Positions 1 through 7,178 of a stretch of 16,284 nucleotides of DNA are shown piece after piece; within the stretch, counting starts at the first letter, position 1; each line of letters starts with the position of its first letter. Made by a program: the position numbers and the translations under genes. Source of the DNA: Pseudomonadota bacterium (GTDB lineage Bacteria; Pseudomonadota; Alphaproteobacteria; Rhizobiales; Rhizobiaceae); assembly GCA_023387775.1 (NCBI GenBank), contig JAEWHN010000130.1, forward strand, positions 1 through 16,284. Direction: 5' to 3'. A model generated the notes under the pieces. That model was not told the DNA's origin, did no database searches, and saw only the letters and a program-made list of their open reading frames with translations.

Positions 1-93
1 CAACCAGGCCATAGCGGCCAGCAGCCAATCAACCAAGTTCAACGAACGGCACCCAGCGGCGACTCTCCAGTCATGCGTCCTGCCTTCCATGTC

Positions 94-620
94 CTACTCA
101 TTCCTCCCGGTCCAGCGCATCGCGAACTCGTCAGCGCCGACGGGCCAGGCAAGGCCTAAGCCGTTGTCGAAGGCCCGCACCGAAAGCACGGGCTGCCCGT
201 CGATAAACGCCATCACCTCCCTGACGAACGTCCTTGCCTCTCGATCGGTTGTCTCCTCCGCGTACCACCAGCTGGTTCGGCCGCTCCACCCTTTGCCACG
301 GTGCGACCGCGGAGTCCGCTGCTCCGGTGGCAACAGGAATGCGTTCTCGGCGCGCGTCCTAACCCTGAACGCGGTGATCTTGTCCTTGTGATGCTGGGCG
401 GAAGGATTGCGATCCTTGAGGTGCTGGCGAAGTCGGTAGAGCCGCACGTCGCGATACCACCCGACCACCACGCGCGGATCGTGGCCCTCTTTCGGGCCGT
501 CCAGACGATGTCCACGCCATCGATATACTCATCCGACGCGTCGTCTCAGAGCTTCTCAATGCGCATCTGTCGATCCAACACGCCCTTGATCGTCTTGAAG
601 TGGCCGTAGACGTAGCCACC
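94..620 (-). pseudogene. Broken gene of an uncharacterised protein family, with in-frame stop and frameshift
   Basis: Read on the minus strand, the frame beginning near 617 encodes GYVYGHFKTIKGVLDRQM and is cut by a TGA at 548-546. The same frame then resumes with an IDGVDIVWTAR segment. Around 491-502 the similarity jumps one frame to RVVVGWYRDVRLYR and runs to a TAG at 96-94. The pieces join into one plausible protein (DGV-VW, VVGWYR, LLP-R, K-WSG-WWYA blocks) that I recall, without certainty, from uncharacterised proteins sometimes annotated near HNH or restriction functions; no HNH catalytic motif is visible here. The 3' piece alone is an open frame of 125 codons from a GTG at 471 and would look like a small gene, but it begins in mid-domain. 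The stop, the frameshift and the missing N-terminus all point to decay. It lies just downstream of the SDR operon on the same strand. Confidence 0.5.
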
Positions 621-651
621 TGAACAGGAGCCTCCATGATGTTGCGAAGCA

Positions 652-707
652 TGAAACAGGTTGAACTGCTGGAAAACCATCCCCAGCTTCTCACGCATTC
701 GGTTCAT
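652..707 (-). pseudogene. Remnant of a polar amino-acid ABC transporter ATPase (Q-loop segment)
   Basis: On the minus strand, 707-655 reads MNRMREKLGMVFQQFNLF. This closely matches the Q-loop neighbourhood of GlnQ/HisP-type ATPases, where GMVFQQFNLFPH is the usual text. There is no Walker A before it and no LSGGQ signature after it, because the preceding bases belong to the end of the SDR gene. Just after NLF the frame runs without a stop into the adjacent broken gene (GYVYG, from 617). This is therefore an internal scrap of an ATPase gene left by a rearrangement, not a functional gene. The match is short, so the identification rests on one highly conserved motif. Confidence 0.5.
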
Positions 708-719
708 CAGCGGTAGCCG

Positions 720-1460
720 TCAGGCGTTGACCTTCATGCGAGTCGCACGCCAACCGCCATCTACCCCGAGCACCTCGCCGCTGACGAAAGACGCGTCCTC
801 CGAACAGAGAAATGCCACGACACCCGCCACCTCAGCCGGCTTTCCGGTGCGGCCGAGCGGTGTGCCGTTAAGCATCAGGTCGCGATAGACCGCATCCTGG
901 AGCAGCTTTTGGGTCATCGCCGTTTCGATGAGGCCCGGCGCGATGGCGTTCACGCGGATGCCCTTTGGCCCATAGTCCGCGGCCATCTGCTGGGTAAGCC
1001 CGACGAGAGCCGCCTTCGACGCAGCATAGGCCGCGATGCCCCGGTAGCCGACGACGCCGAAAACGGAGGAGACATGGACGATGGCGCCGACCCCGCGCTG
1101 GACCATTCCGGGTAGAACGGCGCGCGAGAGGCGGAATGCCGCCCCGAGATTGACATTCAGGATCGCGTCCCAGCTCTCGTTGTCGCTCTCGGCAACCGGA
1201 CGCGCGCCGCCGATCCCGGCATTGTTGACGAGCACGTCGACAGGTCCCAGCTGCTCGGTGGCCACGGCGATCGCCTCAGCCGCCGCGGACTTGTCCGCCA
1301 GATCGACCTGATGAAATACGCAGCGCCCCGCAGTCTGGCTGGTTTGCGCAGGCGCGCGGTCCACGGCAAGGACCGCGTAACCGTCGCGCAGGAAGCGATC
1401 GGCAATCGCTGCACCGATGCCGGCCGCCGCGCCGGTCACGACCGCCACGCGCGGCCTCAT
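720..1460 (-). CDS. Short-chain dehydrogenase/reductase (SDR), FabG-like, last gene of the ABC operon
   Basis: This 246-residue classical SDR is a cytoplasmic NAD(P)(H)-dependent alcohol/ketone oxidoreductase. Visible motifs are the Rossmann TGAAAGIG (residues 9-16), D34 at the end of the second strand (favouring NAD over NADP), NNAG (79-82), the catalytic Ser in VSS (131-132), and Tyr145 and Lys149 in YAASK. GVDGGW near the C-terminus is typical of FabG-like members. The open frame extends upstream to 1859, but that extension lies inside the preceding gene and looks non-coding. The ATG at 1460 overlaps the previous stop by four bases (ATGA) and has a GGAGGG ribosome site just upstream, so I chose it. 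The neighbours suggest a catabolic dehydrogenase rather than fatty-acid FabG. The substrate is unknown. Confidence 0.93.
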   Translation of the reverse strand: MRPRVAVVTGAAAGIGAAIADRFLRDGYAVLAVDRAPAQTSQTAGRCVFHQVDLADKSAAAEAIAVATEQLGPVDVLVNNAGIGGARPVAESDNESWDAILNVNLGAAFRLSRAVLPGMVQRGVGAIVHVSSVFGVVGYRGIAAYAASKAALVGLTQQMAADYGPKGIRVNAIAPGLIETAMTQKLLQDAVYRDLMLNGTPLGRTGKPAEVAGVVAFLCSEDASFVSGEVLGVDGGWRATRMKVNA

Positions 1461-2215
1461 GCGAGCCGCCCTCCGTCGACCGGCAGGCAGACGCCGGTGA
1501 TGTAGGCAGCTGCCGGCGAGGCCAGGAACACGACCGCATCGGCCACCTCGATCGGCTTGCCGAGCCGGCCGAGCGGATGAAGCGCGATCATCGCCTGCCG
1601 CTCGGCATCCGGATCGGCCGAGGTCAGCGTGCGATCGAACATTTCGCTGTCGATCGACCCCGGACAGACAGCATTTACCCGGATGTTCTGCGGGGCAAGA
1701 CTCAGCGCCAGCGAACGGGTCATGGAGATGACGGCCGCCTTGGAAAGCGCATAGATGCCGAGACGCCGCGACCCAAGCATTCCGGCGGTGGACGACAGGT
1801 TGACGATGGCACCCCCGCCACCGGCTTCCTTCATTCGCAGCACCGCCTGCTGGGCACAAGCCAGGCTTCCGCGCAGATTGACGGCAAGAACCCGATCCAC
1901 TTCACCGAGATCGCAGCTTTCAAGCGGTCCCGAGGGCCCTGCAATACCCGCGCTGTTGACCAGCACGTCGCAGCGCTCAATGGCGGCGAAAGCGGCCGAC
2001 ACCGCCTGGCTGTCGCAGACATCGACCTGATGCGTGCGCACGCGGGCTCCGGTCAGCCGCATCGCCTCGGCGCTGCGCTCCAGCCGCTCCTGCGAGATGT
2101 CGATCAGCTCAAGTGCTGCGCCACACTCGGCCAGGCGCATCGCGGCGGCAGAACCGAGGCCGGACGAGCCACCGGTCACCACGGCGACTTTGCCGGAGAA
2201 GTCCCCTTCCCTCAT
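1457..2215 (-). CDS. Short-chain dehydrogenase/reductase (SDR), FabG-like
   Basis: This is a 252-residue classical SDR. It has the cofactor loop TGGSSGLG (residues 14-21), an acidic residue D39 after the second strand (IDIS), which points to NAD(H), an NSAG motif (87-90) in place of the usual NNAG, the catalytic Ser in LSS (141-142), and Tyr155 and Lys159 in YALSK. It ends with PVDGG, as in FabG relatives. Its ATG at 2215 overlaps the stop of the deacetylase-like gene by four bases, and its own stop overlaps the next SDR start in the same way, so all three are probably translationally coupled. It is clearly divergent from the SDR that follows, so the two probably act on different intermediates or stereoisomers. 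The substrate is unknown. Confidence 0.93.
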   Translation of the reverse strand: MREGDFSGKVAVVTGGSSGLGSAAAMRLAECGAALELIDISQERLERSAEAMRLTGARVRTHQVDVCDSQAVSAAFAAIERCDVLVNSAGIAGPSGPLESCDLGEVDRVLAVNLRGSLACAQQAVLRMKEAGGGGAIVNLSSTAGMLGSRRLGIYALSKAAVISMTRSLALSLAPQNIRVNAVCPGSIDSEMFDRTLTSADPDAERQAMIALHPLGRLGKPIEVADAVVFLASPAAAYITGVCLPVDGGRLA

Positions 2216-3027
2216 TGTCCTTCATTCGCCTCCGCCCAGGCGGTGGCTACATCGTGGCCAGTCGCGATCCACACATCCTGCTTGCTCATGATGTGCTCTA
2301 TCATCCGGCGCAGCAGCAGCGTGCGCGAGGGCCTGCCGGTGAACTGCGGATGCATGACCAGATTGAACAGGCCACCCCACTCGTGGATCGCGTCGAATTC
2401 GTCTCGCCAAACCTGAAAGATATGGTCGTTGGTGAAGAGCGGGCGCGGCGTCTGGACGGCGAACATCATGTAGGGGGCGTCGTCGGTCGACCAATGCCAG
2501 GGCAGCTCGACCGGCCCGGCTTCGCCATTTTCCAGGACGTGGCGATAGGGCATCACATCCGTCATCAGCGAGGAATCATAGAGCAGGCCGTGCTCTTTCA
2601 GCAGGGCGATCAGCGTCGGGCTGGTCTCGCCGGCAGGCGAGCGATAGCCGGTCGGCCGGATGCCAGCGACGCGATCGAGCGCCTCCAGCCCCTTCTCGAA
2701 GGTCGCACGCTGCTCGTCGGGCTTGTCCGGGTCGATCCATTCGTGGAGATAGCCGTGATGGCCGATCTCATGGCCGTCGGCCAGGATGGCGTCGATGCGG
2801 TCGGTGTATTTCTCGGCCGTCCAGCCCGGCACGAAAAACGTGGCTGGAAGGTCATAGTTCTTGAGCACCTTCAGGATTTCCGGCACGCCGCGAACGGCGC
2901 CGTAGATGCCTTGCGAGAGCACGCCGGGCTTCTTCGCATTGGCGGGATCGCGAGACAGCCACAGCGTCTCGGCGTCGAAATCGAAGGTCAGCATCACCGC
3001 GCAACGCGCGCCATTCGGCCATTTCAT
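2212..3027 (-). CDS. Polysaccharide-deacetylase-family hydrolase (HpPgdA / cyclic-imidase-like)
   Basis: This 271-residue carbohydrate-esterase-4/NodB-fold metal hydrolase has no signal peptide and is probably cytoplasmic. The metal-binding Asp lies in TFDFDAE (residues 14-20, D18 likely). The two metal His are H91 and H95 in GHEIGHHGYLHE. A RSPAGE block follows at 129-134, and ELPWHWSTDDAPYMMF (174-189) resembles the matching region of Helicobacter pylori PgdA. That subfamily also includes the Pseudomonas putida cyclic imide hydrolase and PuuE-type allantoinases, so amide or imide ring opening is as likely as sugar deacetylation. The cytoplasmic location and the catabolic operon favour a small-molecule substrate. 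A GGAG ribosome site lies about 10 bases before the ATG. The gene follows the binding-protein gene after a 55-base spacer with a hairpin. Confidence 0.88.
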   Translation of the reverse strand: MKWPNGARCAVMLTFDFDAETLWLSRDPANAKKPGVLSQGIYGAVRGVPEILKVLKNYDLPATFFVPGWTAEKYTDRIDAILADGHEIGHHGYLHEWIDPDKPDEQRATFEKGLEALDRVAGIRPTGYRSPAGETSPTLIALLKEHGLLYDSSLMTDVMPYRHVLENGEAGPVELPWHWSTDDAPYMMFAVQTPRPLFTNDHIFQVWRDEFDAIHEWGGLFNLVMHPQFTGRPSRTLLLRRMIEHIMSKQDVWIATGHDVATAWAEANEGQ

Positions 3028-3046
3028 GTCTCAACTCCAATCAGAA

Positions 3047-3073
3047 GCTGACCCCGGGGACACCGGGGCCAGC
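3047..3073 (-). promoter_or_regulatory. Intergenic hairpin between the binding-protein and deacetylase genes
   Basis: CCCCGG (3052-3057) pairs with CCGGGG (3063-3068) around a five-base loop. After one A/C mismatch, GCTG (3047-3050) pairs with CAGC (3070-3073), giving a ten-pair GC-rich stem in the 55-base spacer. No run of U follows in the transcribed direction, so full termination is unlikely. A 3' mRNA stabiliser or partial terminator that keeps the binding protein more abundant than downstream enzymes would fit, as is known for other ABC operons. Confidence 0.55.
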
Positions 3074-3082
3074 CTGTTTCGG

Positions 3083-4678
3083 TCAGCTCGTCTTCTTGGC
3101 CCGGCGATAGGTCTCGTTCACCCCGATCGCCGACACGACGACGTCCTCGTAACGGTTGTCGAGGAGCGTGGGGAAGTCCACCTCGACGAGCCAGGCCATC
3201 GGCACGTCCTCGGTAAGGATTTTCTGGACTTCGGAATAGGCCTTCTGACGATCCTCGTCGCTGGTCGCGCTCGCGCCCTGCTCGAAGAGTTCGTCGACAC
3301 GCGGATTCGAGTAACCGGTGCAGTTGGAGTAGGCCACGCCCTTGCGGATGTTGCTGGAGACGAAGAAGCGCGAAACCCCGAGCGCCGGATCGCCGAACTG
3401 ATAGGGGTAGTTCGACGTTATCTGGAATTCCCAGTTGGCGTAACGCGAGGTCCAGGAGGCCGGATCGGCGGCTTCGATCTCCACCTCGACGCCGATTTGC
3501 GCCAGAGACTGCTTCACCACCTCAGCGAAGCGAGCCCAGGTCTCGCCCCAGGGCAGACGCAGGAAGCTGACCCGCGTGCGAACGCCCTTCGCGTCGGGCG
3601 TCAGGCCCATCTCGTCGAGCAGAGCCTTCGCCTTTTCGAGATCGTAGTCGTAGAGCTTGACGTCGCTGTCATGAAAGCGCGTGCGCTCGCTGATCGGTCC
3701 CGTCGCAGGCTTGCCGAGGCCGAAGAAGATGGTGTCCGTCATCATCTGCTTGTCGAGAGCGTGGCACACGGCCTGCCGGAAACGCTTGTCGTTGAACGGC
3801 GCCACGCGCGTGTTGAACTCGATGCGCGCGACAGGCGCATAGAACTCGTAGCCCTTGGTCGTCAGATCGACGTTCGGCAGATCCGCCAGCCGCTGGACAT
3901 CGAACATTTCGACATCGAAGAACTGCGCCTGCTGCACCTGCCCCTGTTCGATCGCAACCGCACGCGAACCGGCATCCGGAAGGATCTGGAAGGTGATTTC
4001 GTCGAGATGCGGCTCGCCCTCGCCGTGATAGTCGGGGTTCTTCTCGAGCCGGATGTAGGTGCCGCGATTCCACTCGGCCAGCTTGAAGGGGCCGGTGCCG
4101 ACTGGATTGTTGTTGTTCGGGTTGGTACGGAAATCCGTACCACGATAGAGATGGGCCGGGATCATCGGAGCCGTCGACATCTCAAAGCCCATCAGGAACG
4201 GCGCGAAGGGCTTCTTGAGCACGAAGCGGACCGTGTGCTCGTCGAGCGCTTCGATCGTCTCGCAGTTGGCGAAGATGCCGCGAGCGCGGGGATGGACCTC
4301 CATCAGGAATTCCTTGGTGGTGAAGACCACGTCGTCCGCGGTGAACGGCTTGCCGTCATGCCACTTGGCATTCTTGACCAGGTTGAAGGTGTAGGTGAGG
4401 CCATCCTCGGATACGTCCCAGGACTCCGCCAGGCCAGGGCGCGGCGTGAAATCGAAGTCGAAGGTCAGCAGGCTCTCGTAGATCTTGCCGGCCACGGTCT
4501 GGGTGGAACCATTCTGGTCGAGGCCGATGAACAGCGTTGGCGGCTCGGGAAAAGCGATGACGTTCATGCGTGCCGGCTCGCCCGCCTGAGCAAACGCGAC
4601 CCGCGGCATCATGGCGGCCATCACGCCGAGGGATCCGCCCAGGAGCACCTTGCGCCTGTCTACAACGATTTGGTTCAT
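3083..4678 (-). CDS. ABC transporter solute-binding protein, family 5 (peptide/opine/nickel type)
   Basis: This 531-residue periplasmic binding protein of the DppA/OppA class (SBP_bac_5) delivers substrate to the permeases encoded upstream. The N-terminus has a twin-arginine-like DRRKVLLGG (residues 7-15), a hydrophobic stretch, and a likely signal-peptidase site after AFA (30), so Tat export is plausible. Family blocks include GLAESWDVSEDGLTYTFNL (82-100), the W-HDGKPFTADDV segment (106-117), and GTGPFKL followed by NPDYHGEGEPHLDEI around 194-220. The length is normal for the family. A strong AGAGGAGAG ribosome site sits about 9 bases before the ATG, and the gene starts 29 bases after the ATPase stop. 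The ligand cannot be read from the sequence; members bind peptides, opines, glutathione, sugars and other amides. Confidence 0.93.
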   Translation of the reverse strand: MNQIVVDRRKVLLGGSLGVMAAMMPRVAFAQAGEPARMNVIAFPEPPTLFIGLDQNGSTQTVAGKIYESLLTFDFDFTPRPGLAESWDVSEDGLTYTFNLVKNAKWHDGKPFTADDVVFTTKEFLMEVHPRARGIFANCETIEALDEHTVRFVLKKPFAPFLMGFEMSTAPMIPAHLYRGTDFRTNPNNNNPVGTGPFKLAEWNRGTYIRLEKNPDYHGEGEPHLDEITFQILPDAGSRAVAIEQGQVQQAQFFDVEMFDVQRLADLPNVDLTTKGYEFYAPVARIEFNTRVAPFNDKRFRQAVCHALDKQMMTDTIFFGLGKPATGPISERTRFHDSDVKLYDYDLEKAKALLDEMGLTPDAKGVRTRVSFLRLPWGETWARFAEVVKQSLAQIGVEVEIEAADPASWTSRYANWEFQITSNYPYQFGDPALGVSRFFVSSNIRKGVAYSNCTGYSNPRVDELFEQGASATSDEDRQKAYSEVQKILTEDVPMAWLVEVDFPTLLDNRYEDVVVSAIGVNETYRRAKKTS

Positions 4679-4707
4679 GCGTATTCTCTCCTCTGAATAG
4701 GCCAGGC

Positions 4708-6336
4708 TCAGGCTATCGGCGCCTGTTCGCCTTTCTGATGCCAGTCGCGGCCCGGCACAGCCGCGATAAGCTTTTGCGTGTAGGGATCTTGCGGAGACTG
4801 GAAGACGGCGGTGGCCTCGCCCTCTTCGACGATCTCGCCCTTATGGAGCACGATCACCCGATCGCAGATCTGCGATGCCACGCGAAGGTCGTGGGTGATG
4901 AAGAGCATGGCGAGATGGAACTCGTCGCGAACCTCCCGCAGCAGATCGAGAACCTGGGCCTGGACCGACACGTCCAGTGCCGACACGGCCTCGTCAGCCA
5001 CCAGAAGGTCCGGCTCCACGGCAAGCGCGCGGGCGATGCCGATGCGCTGCCTCTGGCCTCCCGAGAATTCGTGCGGATAGCGGTCGGCCGCCGAGCGGTC
5101 CAGGCCTACACGGTCGAGCAGCCGCTCCATGCGCTGTCGCGCCTCCACAAGGCTCACGCCGTGCGCGAGCGGCCCTGCCAGGATGCTGCGGCCGATCTTG
5201 TGCCGCGGATTGAGCGACGCAAAGGGATCCTGGAACACCATCTGGGCCTTGGCCCGATAGGCTTTCAGGTCCCTGCCCCGGGCCGACGCGATGTCGCGCC
5301 CCTGAAAGGCAATGACTCCGCCGTCGATGCTGCTGATGCGCAGTATGCACTGGCCGATCGTCGACTTGCCCGATCCGCTCTCGCCGACCAGGCCCAGGGT
5401 TTCACCGCGCGCGATTTTGAAGGAGACATCGTTCACCGCGACAGTCTCGCGAGCGCCCTCGAAGAGCCCGCCTTTGCTGCGGTAGACCTTTCGCAGGCCG
5501 CAGACCGAAAGGATTTCCTGCCTTTGCCTGCCCTCCCAGGCCTGCGTGCGGAAGCGCGGCACCGCATCGATAAGCGTGCGCGTGTATGGGTGCGTCGGGT
5601 TGACGAGAACCTCGCTGGCCTGCCCGATCTCGACGATTTCGCCCCGCCTCATCACCGCGACCCGGTCCGCGATCTCGGCAACCACGCCGAAATCATGGGT
5701 GATGAACAGAACGCCCATGCCGCGCGAGCGCTGAAGGTCACGGATCAGCTTCAGGATCTGCGCCTGGGTTGTCACGTCGAGCGCCGTGGTCGGCTCATCG
5801 GCAATCAGGATGTCCGGCTCGAGGGCGACCGCCATGGCGATCATCACGCGCTGCCGCTGCCCACCGGACAGGCGGAACGGATAGCGCTCGGCCAGGGATT
5901 CGGGGTCGGGCAAGCCCACGGCTTGCAGCAGCTCCAGCATGCGCGGGCGACGCTGTGCCTTCGGCACGTCATGCGCCTCCAGAACCTCTTCGATCTGCCG
6001 CCCGACACGCATGACCGGGTTGAGCGACGTCATCGGCTCCTGGAAGATCATGCCGATCCTTGCGCCGCGCAGCTTGCGCATCTCGTCTTCGCCGATCTTC
6101 AGCAGGTCGCGCCCGCCATAGTGGATCGCGCCCGATTCGACCCGGAGCTGATCGCTCGGCAGCAAGCCCATCACGGCCGAGGCGGTAATGGATTTGCCCG
6201 AGCCGGATTCGCCTACAACGCACAGGATCTCACCCGCCTTCAGCTCCAGGCTGATGTCGCTGATCGCGTGTTGCCGGTCGCCCGCGAAGGGCAGCGCAAT
6301 GGTCAGGTTTACGACATGGAGAAGGGGCGCGCTCAT
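4708..6336 (-). CDS. Fused double ABC ATPase (DppD-DppF type)
   Basis: This 542-residue cytoplasmic protein carries both ATPase modules of a peptide-type importer in one chain. The first half has Walker A GESGSGKS (42-49), Q-loop FQEPMTSLNP (98-107), signature LSGGQRQRV (156-164), Walker B DILIADEP (175-182) and switch His in THD (213-215). The second half repeats these: GESGSGKST (318-326), FQDPFASLNP (368-377), FSGGQRQRIG (424-433), LLVADEAVSALD (444-455) and THD (481-483). All catalytic positions look intact in both halves. The NPTHPYTRTL and SPQDPYTQKL blocks are typical of the oligopeptide-importer C-terminal extension. The open frame continues 40 codons upstream, but the ATG at 6336 overlaps the permease stop by four bases (ATGA), and the upstream part lies within that gene. 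I therefore use 6336. Confidence 0.95.
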   Translation of the reverse strand: MSAPLLHVVNLTIALPFAGDRQHAISDISLELKAGEILCVVGESGSGKSITASAVMGLLPSDQLRVESGAIHYGGRDLLKIGEDEMRKLRGARIGMIFQEPMTSLNPVMRVGRQIEEVLEAHDVPKAQRRPRMLELLQAVGLPDPESLAERYPFRLSGGQRQRVMIAMAVALEPDILIADEPTTALDVTTQAQILKLIRDLQRSRGMGVLFITHDFGVVAEIADRVAVMRRGEIVEIGQASEVLVNPTHPYTRTLIDAVPRFRTQAWEGRQRQEILSVCGLRKVYRSKGGLFEGARETVAVNDVSFKIARGETLGLVGESGSGKSTIGQCILRISSIDGGVIAFQGRDIASARGRDLKAYRAKAQMVFQDPFASLNPRHKIGRSILAGPLAHGVSLVEARQRMERLLDRVGLDRSAADRYPHEFSGGQRQRIGIARALAVEPDLLVADEAVSALDVSVQAQVLDLLREVRDEFHLAMLFITHDLRVASQICDRVIVLHKGEIVEEGEATAVFQSPQDPYTQKLIAAVPGRDWHQKGEQAPIA

Positions 6337-7178
6337 CCGTGACCCTTTTTTCGCGCAAGGCGCGGGTTGAGAACGTCGTTCAGCGCCTCGCCCACAAGGT
6401 TGAGCGCCAGCACCACGAGCAGGATGACCATCCCGGGGAAGAAACTCATCCACCACGCCTGGCGGATAACCGTGCGCGAGGCGCCGATCATATAGCCCCA
6501 GCTCATGCGGTTGGGGTCTCCAAGGCCGAGAAAGCTGATCGCAGCTTCGTTGAGGATGGCAGTGGCAACCATCAGCGAGGCCATCGCGATCACCGGGGAC
6601 ATGGTGTTGGGCAGAATCTGTCTGAAGATGATCTGACCGTTGGACTGGCCCAGCACGACGGCCGCCTTCACGAATTCGCGGCTGCGCAGGCTGGCGAATT
6701 CGCTGCGGACCAGCCGCGCGACGGGCGGCCAGCTGACAATGCCGAGCGCCACGATGATGGAGGTGACGGACGGATTGAAGATCGCAACGAGCAGGAGCGC
6801 GAAGATGAAGGTCGGGATGGTCTGGAAGAATTCGGTCACGCGCATCAGCGCGTCATCGATCAGTCCGCCGTAATAGCCCGCCAGCGCCCCGAACAGAATG
6901 CCAACGCCGAGCGCCACCAGCGTGGAGACGAAGCCCACGATCAGAGAGACCTGTGCGCCATGGGCCAGGCCCGCGAAGATGTCGCGGCCGAGCATGTCGG
7001 TGCCGAGCCAGTAGCGCCCGTCCTGGAACGGAGGCAAGAACGGCCGGCTGACCATGTCCCACGGGCTGCGCGGAAAAAGAACCGGCGCCAGGAAGGCGGC
7101 CAAGACCACGATCAGGATGATCGAAAGCCCGATGACTGCTTTAGGGTTGGACAGAAAGCGCCGGACGTTTGCGTTCAT
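6333..7178 (-). CDS. ABC transporter inner-membrane permease, DppC/OppC type
   Basis: This 281-residue integral membrane protein is the second permease of the importer. It has a short cytoplasmic N-terminus, a first membrane helix at about residues 14-34, and the LGTDMLGRDIF motif (59-69) that marks DppC-type subunits. Several further helices follow. The EAA-like coupling loop (REFVKAAVVLGQSNGQIIFRQILPN, about 167-191) contacts the ATPase. The C-terminus ends with LVGEALNDVLNPRL, normal for the family. The start overlaps the preceding permease stop by ATGA at 7175-7178, and the stop overlaps the ATPase start in the same way, so the three are probably translated in a coupled manner. Confidence 0.95.
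   Translation of the reverse strand: MNANVRRFLSNPKAVIGLSIILIVVLAAFLAPVLFPRSPWDMVSRPFLPPFQDGRYWLGTDMLGRDIFAGLAHGAQVSLIVGFVSTLVALGVGILFGALAGYYGGLIDDALMRVTEFFQTIPTFIFALLLVAIFNPSVTSIIVALGIVSWPPVARLVRSEFASLRSREFVKAAVVLGQSNGQIIFRQILPNTMSPVIAMASLMVATAILNEAAISFLGLGDPNRMSWGYMIGASRTVIRQAWWMSFFPGMVILLVVLALNLVGEALNDVLNPRLARKKGHG

Noticed and set aside
720..1859. 379-codon reading of the last SDR gene starting at 1859
   Set aside because: The first 133 codons overlap the previous SDR gene in another frame and are unlike any SDR; the ATG at 1460 with its ribosome site and ATGA overlap explains the gene.
2906..6342. Very long plus-strand open frames (about 590 codons each) opposite the binding-protein and ATPase genes
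   Set aside because: They are antisense shadows: the minus-strand frames carry complete family motifs, while the plus-strand translations are rich in Arg, His, Asp and Leu with no recognisable domain.
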